Source: Caulobacteraceae bacterium
Lineage (GTDB): Bacteria; Pseudomonadota; Alphaproteobacteria; Caulobacterales; Caulobacteraceae
Direction of reading: 5' to 3'
Length of the DNA: 35,913 nucleotides
Assembly (NCBI GenBank): GCA_020852035.1
Contig: JADZBR010000162.1
Coordinates: 1 to 35,913 of the forward strand
Part shown: positions 17,914 to 27,388 of the stretch, piece after piece
Layout: every line of letters begins with the position of its first letter
Numbering within the stretch: position 1 is the stretch's first letter
The notes under the pieces: model-generated
What the model was told of the DNA's origin: nothing
Seen by the model: only the letters and a program-made list of their open reading frames with translations
Database searches by the model: none
Made by a program: the position numbers and the translations under genes

Positions 17914-18013
17914 CTTTCGTCCGCCGCGGCGCCATGTCTCGGGGGCTATGTGTAAATTCGCTGCATTTGCGCGCCGATTCCACCACGCTGGCCGCCTGGT
18001 CGCAGGCTTCTAG

Positions 18014-18051
18014 CCCTGGGTCCTTCACGAGCGAAAGCTTAGGGCCCAGGG
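18014..18051. other. Long-armed inverted repeat after the Rieske-FAD gene
   Basis: CCCTGGG (18014-18020) pairs with CCCAGGG (18045-18051), extended inward by three more base pairs including a G-T wobble. The 24-nt interior contains CGAGCGAAAGCTT. It lies in a 207-bp non-coding stretch (17914-18120) with lower GC than the genes. It may be a terminator, or part of a small RNA together with the hairpin at 18087. Confidence 0.4.
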
Positions 18052-18086
18052 AGCACCTTCCGCTTTTCTGAAACTCAACTTCCTAC

Positions 18087-18108
18087 AGCCGACGGAGTCC
18101 CGTCGGCT
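18087..18108 (+). terminator. Hairpin, possible terminator
   Basis: AGCCGAC (18087-18093) and GTCGGCT (18102-18108) form a perfect 7-bp stem with an 8-nt loop. Only TTG follows rather than a T-run. It could end Rieske-FAD transcription; the GAGG used by the next small ORF follows directly. Confidence 0.45.
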
Positions 18109-18120
18109 TGAGGTCTAATC

Positions 18121-18282
18121 TTGCCCAATATCGACGATACGCCGCCCGTGGCTCATCCGAGCCCCGGCGAAAACCCTCGCGTGCGCGAAACGCCTGCGGA
18201 AACGAAGGTTCTCACCTTCCGTCCGCGGCCCGCGCCCGAACCCGACAGCCATCCGCCCCCGCCGCCGCCCGCGGCGGCCTGA
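18121..18282 (+). CDS. Small proline-rich protein (53 aa), TTG start
   Basis: Candidate short gene. It starts with TTG at 18121, has GAGG 7 nt upstream (18110-18113), and reads MPNIDDTPPVAHPSPGEN..., then VLTFRPRPAPEPD and a terminal HPPPPPPAAA. It ends 25 bp before rnk on the same strand. It is hydrophilic, probably disordered, and has no recognised domain. Against it: a non-ATG start and a low-complexity tail. For it: a well placed ribosome binding site and operon-like spacing to rnk. Confidence 0.45.
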   Translation: MPNIDDTPPVAHPSPGENPRVRETPAETKVLTFRPRPAPEPDSHPPPPPPAAA

Positions 18283-18307
18283 CCAGGCGGCGACGAAAGG
18301 AACCCCC

Positions 18308-18745
18308 ATGCCCTCGACCAACCCCCAGCACCGCAAGCCTTCGGTCCATGTGACCGAGACCGACTACGAGCGCCTCTCCAACCTGGCGCGCGCCCATGAC
18401 AGCCACGGCGCAACCCTGCTCGCCGACGAGCTTGCGCGCGCCGTGGTGGTCAAGGACGGCGGACGGCCGCGCGCCTTCGTGCGCCTCTACGCCACCGTCG
18501 AATTCAGCGACCTGATGACCGGCCGCACGCGGCGCGTGCAGATCGTGCCGCCCGACGAGGCCGACATCGACCAGCACCGCCTCTCGGTGCTGTCCCCGGT
18601 CGGGGCGGCGCTGATCGGGCTGGCGCCGGGCGATTCGATCGGCCTCAGCACCGAGGACGGCCGTCCCCATGTGCTGACGGTCGCCGCGGTGGACTGGACC
18701 GCCGACGCCGCCGCCGGCCGGACGAGAAAGCCGGCCGTGGCCTGA
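18308..18745 (+). CDS. rnk: Rnk-type GreA/GreB-family regulator
   Basis: A 145-aa protein related to Rnk (regulator of nucleoside diphosphate kinase). A short helical N-terminus (VTETDYERLSNLARAHDSHGATLLADELARAVVV) replaces the long coiled coil of GreA. The C-terminal GreA/GreB FKBP-like domain is clear: VRLYATVEFSDLMTGRTRRVQIVPPDEADIDQHRLSVLSPVGAALIGLAPGDSIGL. Rnk binds RNA polymerase near the secondary channel but lacks the acidic tip needed for cleavage. AAAGGAA precedes the ATG. It is convergent with the sulfatase gene, whose stop is 24 bp away. Confidence 0.9.
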   Translation: MPSTNPQHRKPSVHVTETDYERLSNLARAHDSHGATLLADELARAVVVKDGGRPRAFVRLYATVEFSDLMTGRTRRVQIVPPDEADIDQHRLSVLSPVGAALIGLAPGDSIGLSTEDGRPHVLTVAAVDWTADAAAGRTRKPAVA

Positions 18746-18769
18746 TGCCGTCCCGGGCCGGCCGGCGCG

Positions 18770-21034
18770 CTACTGGCGCGCGCTTTCGGCCCGGGCCTGG
18801 GCGCGGACCTCGCCGCCCATCGGCGCGCCGCCGACCTCGAACACCACGGTGTCGATCACGCCGGGGTAGGCGAAGGGCGCGGCGTAGCCGTGGCACACCG
18901 GCGCGGGGCTGCGTCCCAGGTCCATGCCGGTGCTGGAGAGCATGTAGAGCATCCGCGGCAGACGGCCGGCGGCGACCTGGGCGCCATCGACGCTGAGCGT
19001 GATGTCGGCCCCGCCCGCCTCGTCGCGCGTCACCGACAGTTCGACCTCGTGCGGCCCGGGCGTCAGTGGTTGGTCGGCGGTCAGGTGGGTGTGGTCGTGG
19101 AAGGCGTTGAAGTCGAACTGCAGACGCCCGTCGCCGACGTAGATCACATAGCCGCTGTTGATGTTGCCGCGGGCGACCAGCGCCCCGTCGCCGCTCCCCT
19201 CGGGGTGGTCCAGGGTGATCACCGTGCGCCAGCCGCGGGCCACCGGCGGGCAGGCGTCGGCGACCACGTGGGTGATCGGCGGGCGATAGACGAACCGCCG
19301 GCGCGAGCTGGGCAGGCCCTGCCGCATGGAGGCGCGGAAGAGCGCAGCGCCGGGCCGGTCGTCCAGCGGCAGCACCCCGTGGGTCTCAGCCTCCTGCCAC
19401 CAGCGCTCGACCATCGCCTTCAGGCGCTCGGGCTCCTGCTTGGCCAGGTCGTTGGTCTCCGAGAAGTCGGCGTCGAGGTTGTAGAGTTCCCAGACGTCGT
19501 CGTCGAAGGGCGTGCCGGAGGTGTGCCGGGTCACCGCTTTCCAGCCATCGAGATAGAGGCCGCGGTGGCCGCCCATCTCGAAATACTGCGCGCCGCGATC
19601 GGGCCGGGCCTCCGGCGACTGGAAGCTCGCCGCGAAGCTGGTCCCATGCAGCGGCGTCTGCGGCACGCCGCCCACCGTCTGCGGCGCGGCCAGGCCGATC
19701 GCGTCGAGAATGGTCGGGGCGACGTCGATGGCGTGGCAGAACTGGGTCCGCGTCTCGCCGGGAGACGCCAGCTTGCCCGGCCAGTGGACCACCAAGGGGT
19801 CGCGGATGCCGCCGCCGTGGGTGTTCTGCTTGTACCAGCGCAGGGGCGTGTTGCCGACCTGCGCCCAGCCCCAGGGGATGTTGGAGTGGCTGGCCGGGCC
19901 GCCGATGTCGTCCAGCCGCGCCACCGCCTGGTCGACGTTTTCCGGAATGCCGTTGAACCACTTCATCTCGTCCATCACGCCGGTGGCGCCGCCCTCCTGG
20001 CTGGCGCCGTTGTCGGACATCACCAGGAACAGGGTGTTGTCCCACTTGCCCAGGCGTTCGAGCTCGGCGATCAGCCGCCCGATCTGGTGGTCGGTATGGT
20101 CCAGCATGGCCGCGAAGGCTTCCTGCAGGCGGGCCGCGAACTTCTTTTCGTTGGTGGAGAGCTCATCCCACGCCTTCACGCCGGGATTGCGCGCCGAGAG
20201 CTGGGTGTCCGGCGGGACCACCCCCAGCGCCTTCTGTTTCTCGAACCAGCGCGCGCGCTCGATATCCCAGCCGTCGTCGAAGCGGCCCCTGTACTTGTCC
20301 AGCCAGGCCTGCGGCGCCTGGTGCGGCGAGTGGGTCGCGCCGACGGCCAGGTAGAGGAAGAAGGGGCGCTCGGGGACCAGCGAGACGAGGTCGCGCACGA
20401 AGCCGGCCGCGTGATCGGTGATGTCTTCTGAGACGTGGTAGCCCTCCTCCGGCGTGTAGGGCGGGTCGATGTGGTGGTTGTCGTAGGTCAGTTCGGGATG
20501 GAACTGGTCGGTCTCACCCTGCAGGAAGCCGTAGAAGCGGTCGAAGCCGCGCTGCAGCGGCCAGTTGGCGAAGGGGCCGGCCGCGGTGCACTCGGCCATC
20601 GGCGCCAGGTGCCATTTGCCGGCCGCGAAGGTGGCGTAGCCCTGCTCGCGAAGGATCTCCGGCAAGGTGGCGGCGGACTTGGGGATCGCGCCGCGCATGT
20701 TCGGAAAGCCGGTGTCGAAGTTGGAGACCGCGCGCATGCCCACGGCGTGGTGGTTGCGCCCGGTCAGCAGGCAGGCGCGGGTCGGCGAGCACAGGGCGGT
20801 GGTGTGGAAGCCGGTGTACTTCAGGCCCTTCGCGGCCAGCCGGTCGATGTTCGGCGTCTCGATCGCCGAGCCGTAGCAGCCGAAGTGCGAGAAGCCGGAA
20901 TCGTCCAGCACCACGATCACCACATTGGGCGCGCCGGGGCGTATGGGCGACGGCGGCCACCAGGGCTGCGATTCCTGCACCGAGCGCCCGATCACGCCCT
21001 GAAAGCCATCTCGCTCGGAATTCCCGCTGGTCAT
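18770..21034 (-). CDS. Arylsulfatase (type I, formylglycine-dependent)
   Basis: Sulfatase of 754 aa in the alkaline phosphatase superfamily. NVVIVVLDDSGFSHFGCYGS holds the metal-binding aspartates, and ALCSPTRACLLTGRNHH contains the CxPxR signature in which Cys82 should be converted to formylglycine. Further active-site segments are GKWHL, FLYLAVGATHSPHQAP and LFLVMSDNGAS. The last 170 residues (ITHVVADACPPVARGWRTVITLDHP... to the end) form an extra beta-rich domain, as in the long bacterial arylsulfatases. There is no signal peptide, so it is probably cytoplasmic, releasing sulfate from aryl or alkyl sulfate esters. GGGAG lies just upstream of the ATG at 21034. No formylglycine-generating enzyme or sulfate transporter lies nearby. 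Confidence 0.94.
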   Translation of the reverse strand: MTSGNSERDGFQGVIGRSVQESQPWWPPSPIRPGAPNVVIVVLDDSGFSHFGCYGSAIETPNIDRLAAKGLKYTGFHTTALCSPTRACLLTGRNHHAVGMRAVSNFDTGFPNMRGAIPKSAATLPEILREQGYATFAAGKWHLAPMAECTAAGPFANWPLQRGFDRFYGFLQGETDQFHPELTYDNHHIDPPYTPEEGYHVSEDITDHAAGFVRDLVSLVPERPFFLYLAVGATHSPHQAPQAWLDKYRGRFDDGWDIERARWFEKQKALGVVPPDTQLSARNPGVKAWDELSTNEKKFAARLQEAFAAMLDHTDHQIGRLIAELERLGKWDNTLFLVMSDNGASQEGGATGVMDEMKWFNGIPENVDQAVARLDDIGGPASHSNIPWGWAQVGNTPLRWYKQNTHGGGIRDPLVVHWPGKLASPGETRTQFCHAIDVAPTILDAIGLAAPQTVGGVPQTPLHGTSFAASFQSPEARPDRGAQYFEMGGHRGLYLDGWKAVTRHTSGTPFDDDVWELYNLDADFSETNDLAKQEPERLKAMVERWWQEAETHGVLPLDDRPGAALFRASMRQGLPSSRRRFVYRPPITHVVADACPPVARGWRTVITLDHPEGSGDGALVARGNINSGYVIYVGDGRLQFDFNAFHDHTHLTADQPLTPGPHEVELSVTRDEAGGADITLSVDGAQVAAGRLPRMLYMLSSTGMDLGRSPAPVCHGYAAPFAYPGVIDTVVFEVGGAPMGGEVRAQARAESARQ

Positions 21035-21354
21035 CTGCTCTCCCTTCGCGACGCCCTCGCCGGACTGGATCGGCTTCAAGGACGCAAGTGGTTCCGACCA
21101 GCATAAGGCAGAACCGCGGTTCCGGTCTTGCCGGAATTTCGGCGAGGCTTGCCAAAAGGCGTCCGGGCAGAGCGACCGCCTGTCGCGGAGAAATGACGAT
21201 AGAGCGAACCCCATACGTCTTGAAATGCGGTTCCTATCAAGGCACAGCGACGGACTTCCGACGAGGGATGTCGCGGCGCCGCAATGGCGCCACACGGGCA
21301 GCCACAACTCGCCGCCGTTCCGTCCCGCTTACCTTCTCGATTCCCGGGCTCTAG
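21035..21354. other. Divergent intergenic region between sulfatase gene and mreB
   Basis: This 320-bp spacer must hold the promoters of both the sulfatase gene and the mre operon. The clearest element is the palindrome at 21111-21122. Beyond it I see no ORF with coding character and no convincing promoter pair for mreB. The direct lead into the mreB ATG (CCGGGCTCTAG) lacks a ribosome binding site. Confidence 0.5.
21111..21122. promoter_or_regulatory. 12-bp palindrome upstream of the arylsulfatase gene
   Basis: GAACCGCGGTTC is a perfect palindrome about 77-88 bp upstream of the sulfatase ATG. On the minus strand it is followed after 5 nt by a -10-like TATGCT, and a half-site-like GGAACC recurs nearer the gene (21091-21096). 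It may be an operator controlling the sulfatase. Confidence 0.4.
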
Positions 21355-22398
<1,044 letters not shown>

Positions 22399-22465
22399 GA
22401 CTCGTTCGACACTTTCCCGCGGCCTGACCCTGGGCCGCAGCCGCCAACCTTAGGACGCACCGGGC

Positions 22466-23587
22466 GTGTCCTTCCGCGACAGTCGTTTTGGCGAGGTGAA
22501 GGTGCCGCTGGCGTGGACCGCCGCGGTGGCCCTGATCGTGGCCGGCGTGGTGGCGCTCGCCCTGCTGATGACCGACCGCCGGGAAACCTTCCAGGCCGAA
22601 GCCTATGGGCCGGCGCGGCAGGCGGCTGACGGCGTGCTGGCGCCGGTGGGCGAGGTGCTGTCGGCGCCGATCCGCTGGATCGGAGCCGGGGTGAACGGCG
22701 TGCGCGGCTACTTCTTCGCCGTCTCCGAGAACCGCCGTCTGAAGCGCGAGTTGGCCGAGGCCCGCCAGTGGCGCAATGTCGCCGTCGCCGTGCAGGACGT
22801 GAACGAGCGCTACCGCGACCTCCTGAAGCTGCGCACCGATCCCCCGATCCCGATGGTCTCGGCGCGCGTCGTGGCCGACAGCCGCGGCCCCTTCGCCAAT
22901 ACGCGGCTGGCCAACGCCGGCAGCGAGGCGGGGGTCAAGGTCGGCAACCCGGTGATGAGCGAGGAGGGGCTGGTCGGCCGCGTGATGGGCGTGACCAGGG
23001 ACGCCAGCCGCATCCTGTTGCTCACCGACACCGCCTCGCGCATCCCGGTGATGATCGACCGCACCAACGCCCGCGCGATCCTCACCGGCGACGGCTCGGG
23101 CCATCCGCAGCTGGCCTATCTGCGCGGGCGCGACCCGGTGAAGGTGGGCGACCGGGTGCTGTCGTCGGGCGACGGGGCGGTGTTTCCCCGCGGCCTGCCG
23201 GTGGGCACGGCGGTGCGCGGGGTCGACGGGACCTGGCGCGTGGCGCTGGACAGCGACCGCGACGCCATCGACTTCGTGCGCATCCTGCAGTTCGTCGATT
23301 TCTCGCAGCTGGTGAACGAGGCCGAGATGGCCGCCAGCGACCGGCCGCCGCCGCCGACCGAACCGCCCGCCCCGCCGTCCACCGGCCCCGGGATTCCCTC
23401 GCGCACCGCCGCCGGTCAGCCGCCGCCGGTCAAGACGCCTGCGGTAAAGGCTCCCGCCGCGAAGACGCCTTCGACGCCGCCCGCCAAAGCTGCGACGGCG
23501 CCCGCCAAAGCTGCGACGCCGCCGCCCAAGCCGGCCGCCGCCCCGGCCGCCAAGGCCCCGGCGCAGCCCGCCGAGCCGCCGCAATGA
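22466..23587 (+). CDS. mreC: Rod-shape-determining protein MreC
   Basis: Periplasmic bitopic protein of 373 aa that links MreB and MreD to PBP2. It has one N-terminal membrane helix (VPLAWTAAVALIVAGVVALALLM), a coiled-coil region (SENRRLKRELAEARQWRNVAVAVQDVNERYRDLLKL), and the beta-rich core (VSARVVADSRGPFANTRLANAGSEAGVKVGNPVMSEEGLVGRV ... VLSSGDGAVFPRGLPVGTA). About the last 80 residues are a Pro/Ala/Lys-rich tail with repeated PAKAAT-type units (23340-23584), longer than in many MreC proteins; caulobacterial MreC also has Pro-rich ends. It starts with GTG. Its TGA overlaps the mreD ATG (ATGA). Confidence 0.95.
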   Translation: MSFRDSRFGEVKVPLAWTAAVALIVAGVVALALLMTDRRETFQAEAYGPARQAADGVLAPVGEVLSAPIRWIGAGVNGVRGYFFAVSENRRLKRELAEARQWRNVAVAVQDVNERYRDLLKLRTDPPIPMVSARVVADSRGPFANTRLANAGSEAGVKVGNPVMSEEGLVGRVMGVTRDASRILLLTDTASRIPVMIDRTNARAILTGDGSGHPQLAYLRGRDPVKVGDRVLSSGDGAVFPRGLPVGTAVRGVDGTWRVALDSDRDAIDFVRILQFVDFSQLVNEAEMAASDRPPPPTEPPAPPSTGPGIPSRTAAGQPPPVKTPAVKAPAAKTPSTPPAKAATAPAKAATPPPKPAAAPAAKAPAQPAEPPQ

Positions 23588-24084
23588 GGCCGCTGCATCC
23601 GCTCCGCTGGATCGCCGGGCCGATGCTGATGGCCATCCTGGCGACCTGGCTTCTGACCGTGCCGCTGAAGGTGTTCGGCCTGCAGCTGCCCGAGCCGGTC
23701 TGGGCGCTGGCGCCGCTGTTCGCCTGGGCGGTGATCCGGCCTTCGATCCTGGCGCCGTTCGCGGTGCTGGCGATGGGTCTGGCGCTGGATCAGTTGTGGG
23801 GCGGGGCGATCGGCCAATGGCCGGTGGCGCTGCTGATCGCCTACGGGGCGATCTTCGCCGCGCGACCGGGGCTGGTGGGCCAGAGCCGGCCGATCATGTG
23901 GGCCTGGTACGCCTTCGCCTGCGCCCTGGCGCTGGGCGCGGCCTGGCTGATCGGCCTGATGGACGCGGGCGGACGCCCACAAGTGGTCGGAATGGTCTGG
24001 CAGTACCTGGCCACGTTGCTGGCCTACCCCTTCGCCGACTATCTTATCGAACGCTTCGAGGACGCCGACGTCAGGTTCCGATGA
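23584..24084 (+). CDS. mreD: Rod-shape-determining protein MreD
   Basis: Integral inner-membrane protein of 166 aa with about five hydrophobic segments: MLMAILATWLLTVPLKVFGL, VWALAPLFAWAVIRPSILAPFAVLAMGLALDQLWGG, WPVALLIAYGAIFA, WAWYAFACALALGAAWLIGLM and YLATLLAYPFADYLIERFE. The DQLWGG and YPFADYLIERF segments are typical MreD landmarks. It is part of the elongasome and is translationally coupled to mreC by a 4-nt overlap. Confidence 0.93.
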   Translation: MRPLHPLRWIAGPMLMAILATWLLTVPLKVFGLQLPEPVWALAPLFAWAVIRPSILAPFAVLAMGLALDQLWGGAIGQWPVALLIAYGAIFAARPGLVGQSRPIMWAWYAFACALALGAAWLIGLMDAGGRPQVVGMVWQYLATLLAYPFADYLIERFEDADVRFR

Positions 24085-24112
24085 TCCTTCTTCGCCCCCT
24101 TCTTCGCCGAGG

Positions 24113-24153
24113 CTTCGAAGGGCGGACCGCGCCCTCCGAAGCTCCGCAAGGAG
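24113..24153 (+). promoter_or_regulatory. Repeat-derived hairpins overlapping the mrdA ribosome binding site
   Basis: CTTCGAAGGGCG (24113-24124) pairs with CGCCCTCCGAAG (24130-24141) with one mismatch and a 5-nt loop. Immediately after it, CTCC-GCAA-GGAG (24142-24153) forms a second small hairpin whose right arm is the AAGGAG lying 9 nt before the mrdA GTG. A second AGGAGG (24157-24162) touches the GTG directly and is too close to serve normally. The sequence resembles a chromosomal intergenic repeat and could tune mrdA translation. Confidence 0.5.
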
Positions 24154-24162
24154 CGTAGGAGG

Positions 24163-26136
24163 GTGAGCGAGCCGTCGATCTTCTTTTCCGATGTCAACGA
24201 ACGCCAGGGGCTGTTCCACCGGCGCGAGATCCTGCTGGGCGGGCTGGCGGCGCTGGGGCTGACGGCGCTCGGCGGGCGGCTTTCATATCTGCAGCTCGTC
24301 CAGACCCAGCGGTTCCAGAAGCTGTCGGTCGAAAACCAGTTCGACTTTCGCCTGGCGCCGCCGCCGCGCGGGCTGATCCTCGACCGCAACGGCGTGCTGC
24401 TGGCCGGCAACCGGCCCAACTTCCGGCTGCTCTACGCGCGTGACAAGGACCTCGACGCCCCGGCGATGCTGCAGACCCTGGCGGACTATGTGCCGTTGGA
24501 CGAACAGCGCCAGAAGCGGCTGCTGACCGAGATCAACAACACCCCTCGCCGGGTTCCCGTGTCGGTTATGGAGGACATGACCTGGGAGCAGTTCTCGGCC
24601 ATCAATGTGCGCCAGCCGGAGTTGCCGGGCGTGACCGCCGACATGGGCGAGGTGCGGGTCTATCCGTTCGGCGGCGCCTTCGCCCACGTCATCGGCTATG
24701 TGGCCAAGGTCAACCGCGAGGACCTGACCGAGACCGGGCCGAACAGCGACCCGATCCTGCTTCACCCCGGCTTTCGCATGGGTCGCCAGGGCATCGAGAA
24801 GGCGCTGGACCTGCAGCTGCGCGGCAAACCCGGCGCGGCCAAGGTGGAGGTCGACGCCAACGGTCGTGAGGTGCGGCGCGACACCCAGGGCGACATCCCG
24901 CCCACCCCGGGCGCGGAGGTGCAGCTGACTCTCGACGCCGACATCCAGAACCGCGCCCTGGAGATGATGGGCGAGGAGAGCGGGGCCATCGTGGTGATGG
25001 ACTGCCGCAACGGCGATATCCTCTGCATGGTCTCGGCGCCGAGCTTCGACGCCAACCGCTTCGTGCGCGGGCTGACCGGGCCGGAATACCGGGCGCTGGC
25101 CAACTACGAGCGCCGGCCGCTGCTCGACAAGGCGATGACCGGCACCTATCCGCCCGGCTCGACCTTCAAGACCATGACGGCGCTGGCCTGCCTGGAGGCC
25201 GGCATCGACCCGGAGGAGCGGGTGAACTGCCCCGGCGGCTGGTTCTTCGGCGGGCGGACCTTCCGCTGCTGGGGGCGGCACGGCTCGCAGAACATGCACG
25301 ATGCGATCAAGAACTCGTGCGACGTCTATTTCTACACCATGTCGGTGCGGATCGGGCCGGACCCGATCGCCAAGGTCGCCAAGGAATTCGGCTTCGGCCA
25401 GATATTCGACATCGGCATCCCCGGCCAGAAGAAGGGCATCGTGCCCTCGACGGCCTGGAAGAAGGAATACTTCAAGGGCACCGAGAACACCCGCTGGTGG
25501 CCCGGCGAGACCCCCAGCTACGCCATCGGCCAAGGGGCCCTGGCGGTGAACGGCCTGCAGCTGGCGGTGATGACCTCGCGGCTGGCCAACGGGCGCAAGG
25601 CGCTCAATCCCCGGCTGATCCGCTCGATCGGCGGCAAGGAGCTGCCAAGGGGCGACGCCGCGCCGGACCTGCCGTTCCCGAAGGAGCACATCGACATCGT
25701 CCGCGGCGGCATGGCGGCGGTGGCCAACGACACCAGCGGCACCGCCTACCGCCAGAGCCAGCTGGGCCTCGGCGAGGTGAAGATGGCCGGCAAGACCGGC
25801 ACGGCGCAGGCCCGCTCCTACGGCTCGGGGCCGCGCAAGAGCACGGGCCTGCCGTGGAAGATGAAGGACCACAACCTCTTCGTCGCCTTCGCCCCCTATG
25901 ACGCGCCGCGCTACGCTCTCTCGGTCATCGTCCAGCACGGCGGCATGGGCGGCGCCACGGCCGGCGCGCCGCGGGCCCGCGAGGTGATGCGTGTAGCCCT
26001 CCTGAAGGACCCGGAGGTCCGCGAACGGGCCACCCGCACGCCGATGCCGGAGCTGACCCCGGAGGATGGCCTGGAAGGCGCGGCCCCGCCCGAACCGCAG
26101 GTCGCCGCCGCGCAGACCCCGCGGAGGCCGGCATGA
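24163..26136 (+). CDS. mrdA: Penicillin-binding protein 2 (elongasome transpeptidase)
   Basis: Class B peptidoglycan D,D-transpeptidase of 657 aa acting in the periplasm during cell elongation. After a cytoplasmic N-terminus comes one membrane anchor (ILLGGLAALGLTALGGRLSYLQL) and the dimer/pedestal region (RLAPPPRGLILDRNGVLLAGN). The transpeptidase motifs are SxxK with Ser333 (GSTFKTM), SxD at Ser385 (KNSCDVYFY) and KTG at Lys544 (GKTGTAQ). The C-terminus carries a Pro/Ala-rich extension. It starts with GTG at 24163, the only start in range. Its TGA overlaps the rodA ATG. Confidence 0.97.
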   Translation: MSEPSIFFSDVNERQGLFHRREILLGGLAALGLTALGGRLSYLQLVQTQRFQKLSVENQFDFRLAPPPRGLILDRNGVLLAGNRPNFRLLYARDKDLDAPAMLQTLADYVPLDEQRQKRLLTEINNTPRRVPVSVMEDMTWEQFSAINVRQPELPGVTADMGEVRVYPFGGAFAHVIGYVAKVNREDLTETGPNSDPILLHPGFRMGRQGIEKALDLQLRGKPGAAKVEVDANGREVRRDTQGDIPPTPGAEVQLTLDADIQNRALEMMGEESGAIVVMDCRNGDILCMVSAPSFDANRFVRGLTGPEYRALANYERRPLLDKAMTGTYPPGSTFKTMTALACLEAGIDPEERVNCPGGWFFGGRTFRCWGRHGSQNMHDAIKNSCDVYFYTMSVRIGPDPIAKVAKEFGFGQIFDIGIPGQKKGIVPSTAWKKEYFKGTENTRWWPGETPSYAIGQGALAVNGLQLAVMTSRLANGRKALNPRLIRSIGGKELPRGDAAPDLPFPKEHIDIVRGGMAAVANDTSGTAYRQSQLGLGEVKMAGKTGTAQARSYGSGPRKSTGLPWKMKDHNLFVAFAPYDAPRYALSVIVQHGGMGGATAGAPRAREVMRVALLKDPEVRERATRTPMPELTPEDGLEGAAPPEPQVAAAQTPRRPA

Positions 26137-27287
26137 CCGCCAGCGCCATCACCCGCCCCGGCGAACGCGACCGGCTGATCGTCAAGCTCTCTCAGGTCGA
26201 CTGGACCTTCTGCCTGGTGCTCTGCCTAATCGCGGGAGCCGGCGGGCTGATGATGTTCTCGATCGCCGGCTCCTCCTTTGAGCCCTGGGCGATCAACCAC
26301 CTGACGCGCTTCGGGCTCTGTTTTGCGATGATGATCGTGCTGGCGATGTTCAGCCCGCGCGTCTGGTTCGCGGTCGCCTATCCGGTCTACGCGGTCGCGC
26401 TCCTGCTGCTGGTAGCGGTGGAGATCGTCGGCGACGTCTCGATGGGCGCGCAGCGCTGGCTCGACCTCGGGTTCATCCGCTTCCAGCCCTCGGAGATCAT
26501 GAAGATCGGCATCGTGCTGGCGCTGGCGCGGTTCTACCACGGGGCCTCGGCGCAGACGGCGCGCTGGTCTTGGAAACTGCTGATCCCCGCCACCCTGATC
26601 GGTCTGCCGACGCTGCTGGTGGCGCACCAGCCGGACCTCGGCACCGCCATGCTGATCGCCCTGACCGGGGCGGCGATCATGGTGCTGGCGGGCCTATCCT
26701 GGAAGGTCGTCTTCGCGCTCTGCGGCGGGGCGATGGCGGCCATCCCGCCGTTCGTGATGTTCGTGCTGCACGACTACCAGCGCCAGCGGGTCACGACCTT
26801 CCTCAATCCCGAGAGCGACCCCTCGGGGTCGGGCTACCACATCATGCAGTCGATGATCGCGCTTGGGTCCGGAGGGCTGCTCGGCAAGGGTTACGGCCTG
26901 GGCTCGCAGAGCCAGCTCAACTTCCTGCCCGAGAAGCACACCGACTTCATCTTCGCGACCCTGGCCGAGGAGTTCGGCTTCGCCGGCTGCGTGACCATCC
27001 TGCTGCTCTACGCGGCGGTGATCTTCATGGCCCTCAGGATCGCCGCCCTGGCCTACAGCCATTTCGCGCGGCTGGCGGCGGCGGGGGTGACGGCGACGTT
27101 CACGCTCTACGTCCTGATCAACGGCGCGATGGTCATGGGCCTCGCCCCCGTCGTCGGCGTGCCGATGCCGCTGCTCAGCTATGGCGGCACGGTGATGCTG
27201 ACGGTGATGAGCGGCTTCGGCCTTGTGCAGTCCACCCGCGTGCACCGCTACAACGAGGTGACCAGCGGCAAGGGCGCGCTGTTCTAG
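26133..27287 (+). CDS. rodA: Peptidoglycan polymerase RodA (SEDS family)
   Basis: Multispanning glycosyltransferase of 384 aa that polymerises lipid II together with PBP2. It has about ten membrane helices. SEDS landmarks include GAQRWLDLGFIRFQPSEIMKI, LLVAHQPDLGTAMLI, the large periplasmic loop with SDPSGSGYHIMQSMIALGSGGLLGKGYGLGSQSQLNFLPEKHTDFIFATLAEEFGF (catalytic Asp region), and PVVGVPMPLLSYGGTVMLTVMSGFGLV at the end. The ATG overlaps the mrdA stop by 4 nt. It is the last gene of the elongation operon. Confidence 0.97.
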   Translation: MTASAITRPGERDRLIVKLSQVDWTFCLVLCLIAGAGGLMMFSIAGSSFEPWAINHLTRFGLCFAMMIVLAMFSPRVWFAVAYPVYAVALLLLVAVEIVGDVSMGAQRWLDLGFIRFQPSEIMKIGIVLALARFYHGASAQTARWSWKLLIPATLIGLPTLLVAHQPDLGTAMLIALTGAAIMVLAGLSWKVVFALCGGAMAAIPPFVMFVLHDYQRQRVTTFLNPESDPSGSGYHIMQSMIALGSGGLLGKGYGLGSQSQLNFLPEKHTDFIFATLAEEFGFAGCVTILLLYAAVIFMALRIAALAYSHFARLAAAGVTATFTLYVLINGAMVMGLAPVVGVPMPLLSYGGTVMLTVMSGFGLVQSTRVHRYNEVTSGKGALF

Positions 27288-27388
27288 GCCGTTTCCCGCC
27301 ACGTCACGGTTGACGCCGGCCCCTCGCTCCCGCTCTTTGGCGGCCTTCGAGAGCGCTCAATTAAGCGCCGCCAAGGCAGAGGAAACCC

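Noticed and set aside
18127-18138. TATCGACGATA near the small proline-rich ORF as a fifth operator
   Set aside because: The two halves are joined by a single base instead of the 3-nt spacer and the flanks are GC-rich, so it does not fit the set at 14.2-16.3 kb.
23340-23584. Repeated PAKAAT units at the end of mreC as a frameshift artefact or separate gene
   Set aside because: The frame is continuous with MreC and the stop overlaps mreD as expected for this operon; Pro-rich MreC tails are known in related bacteria.
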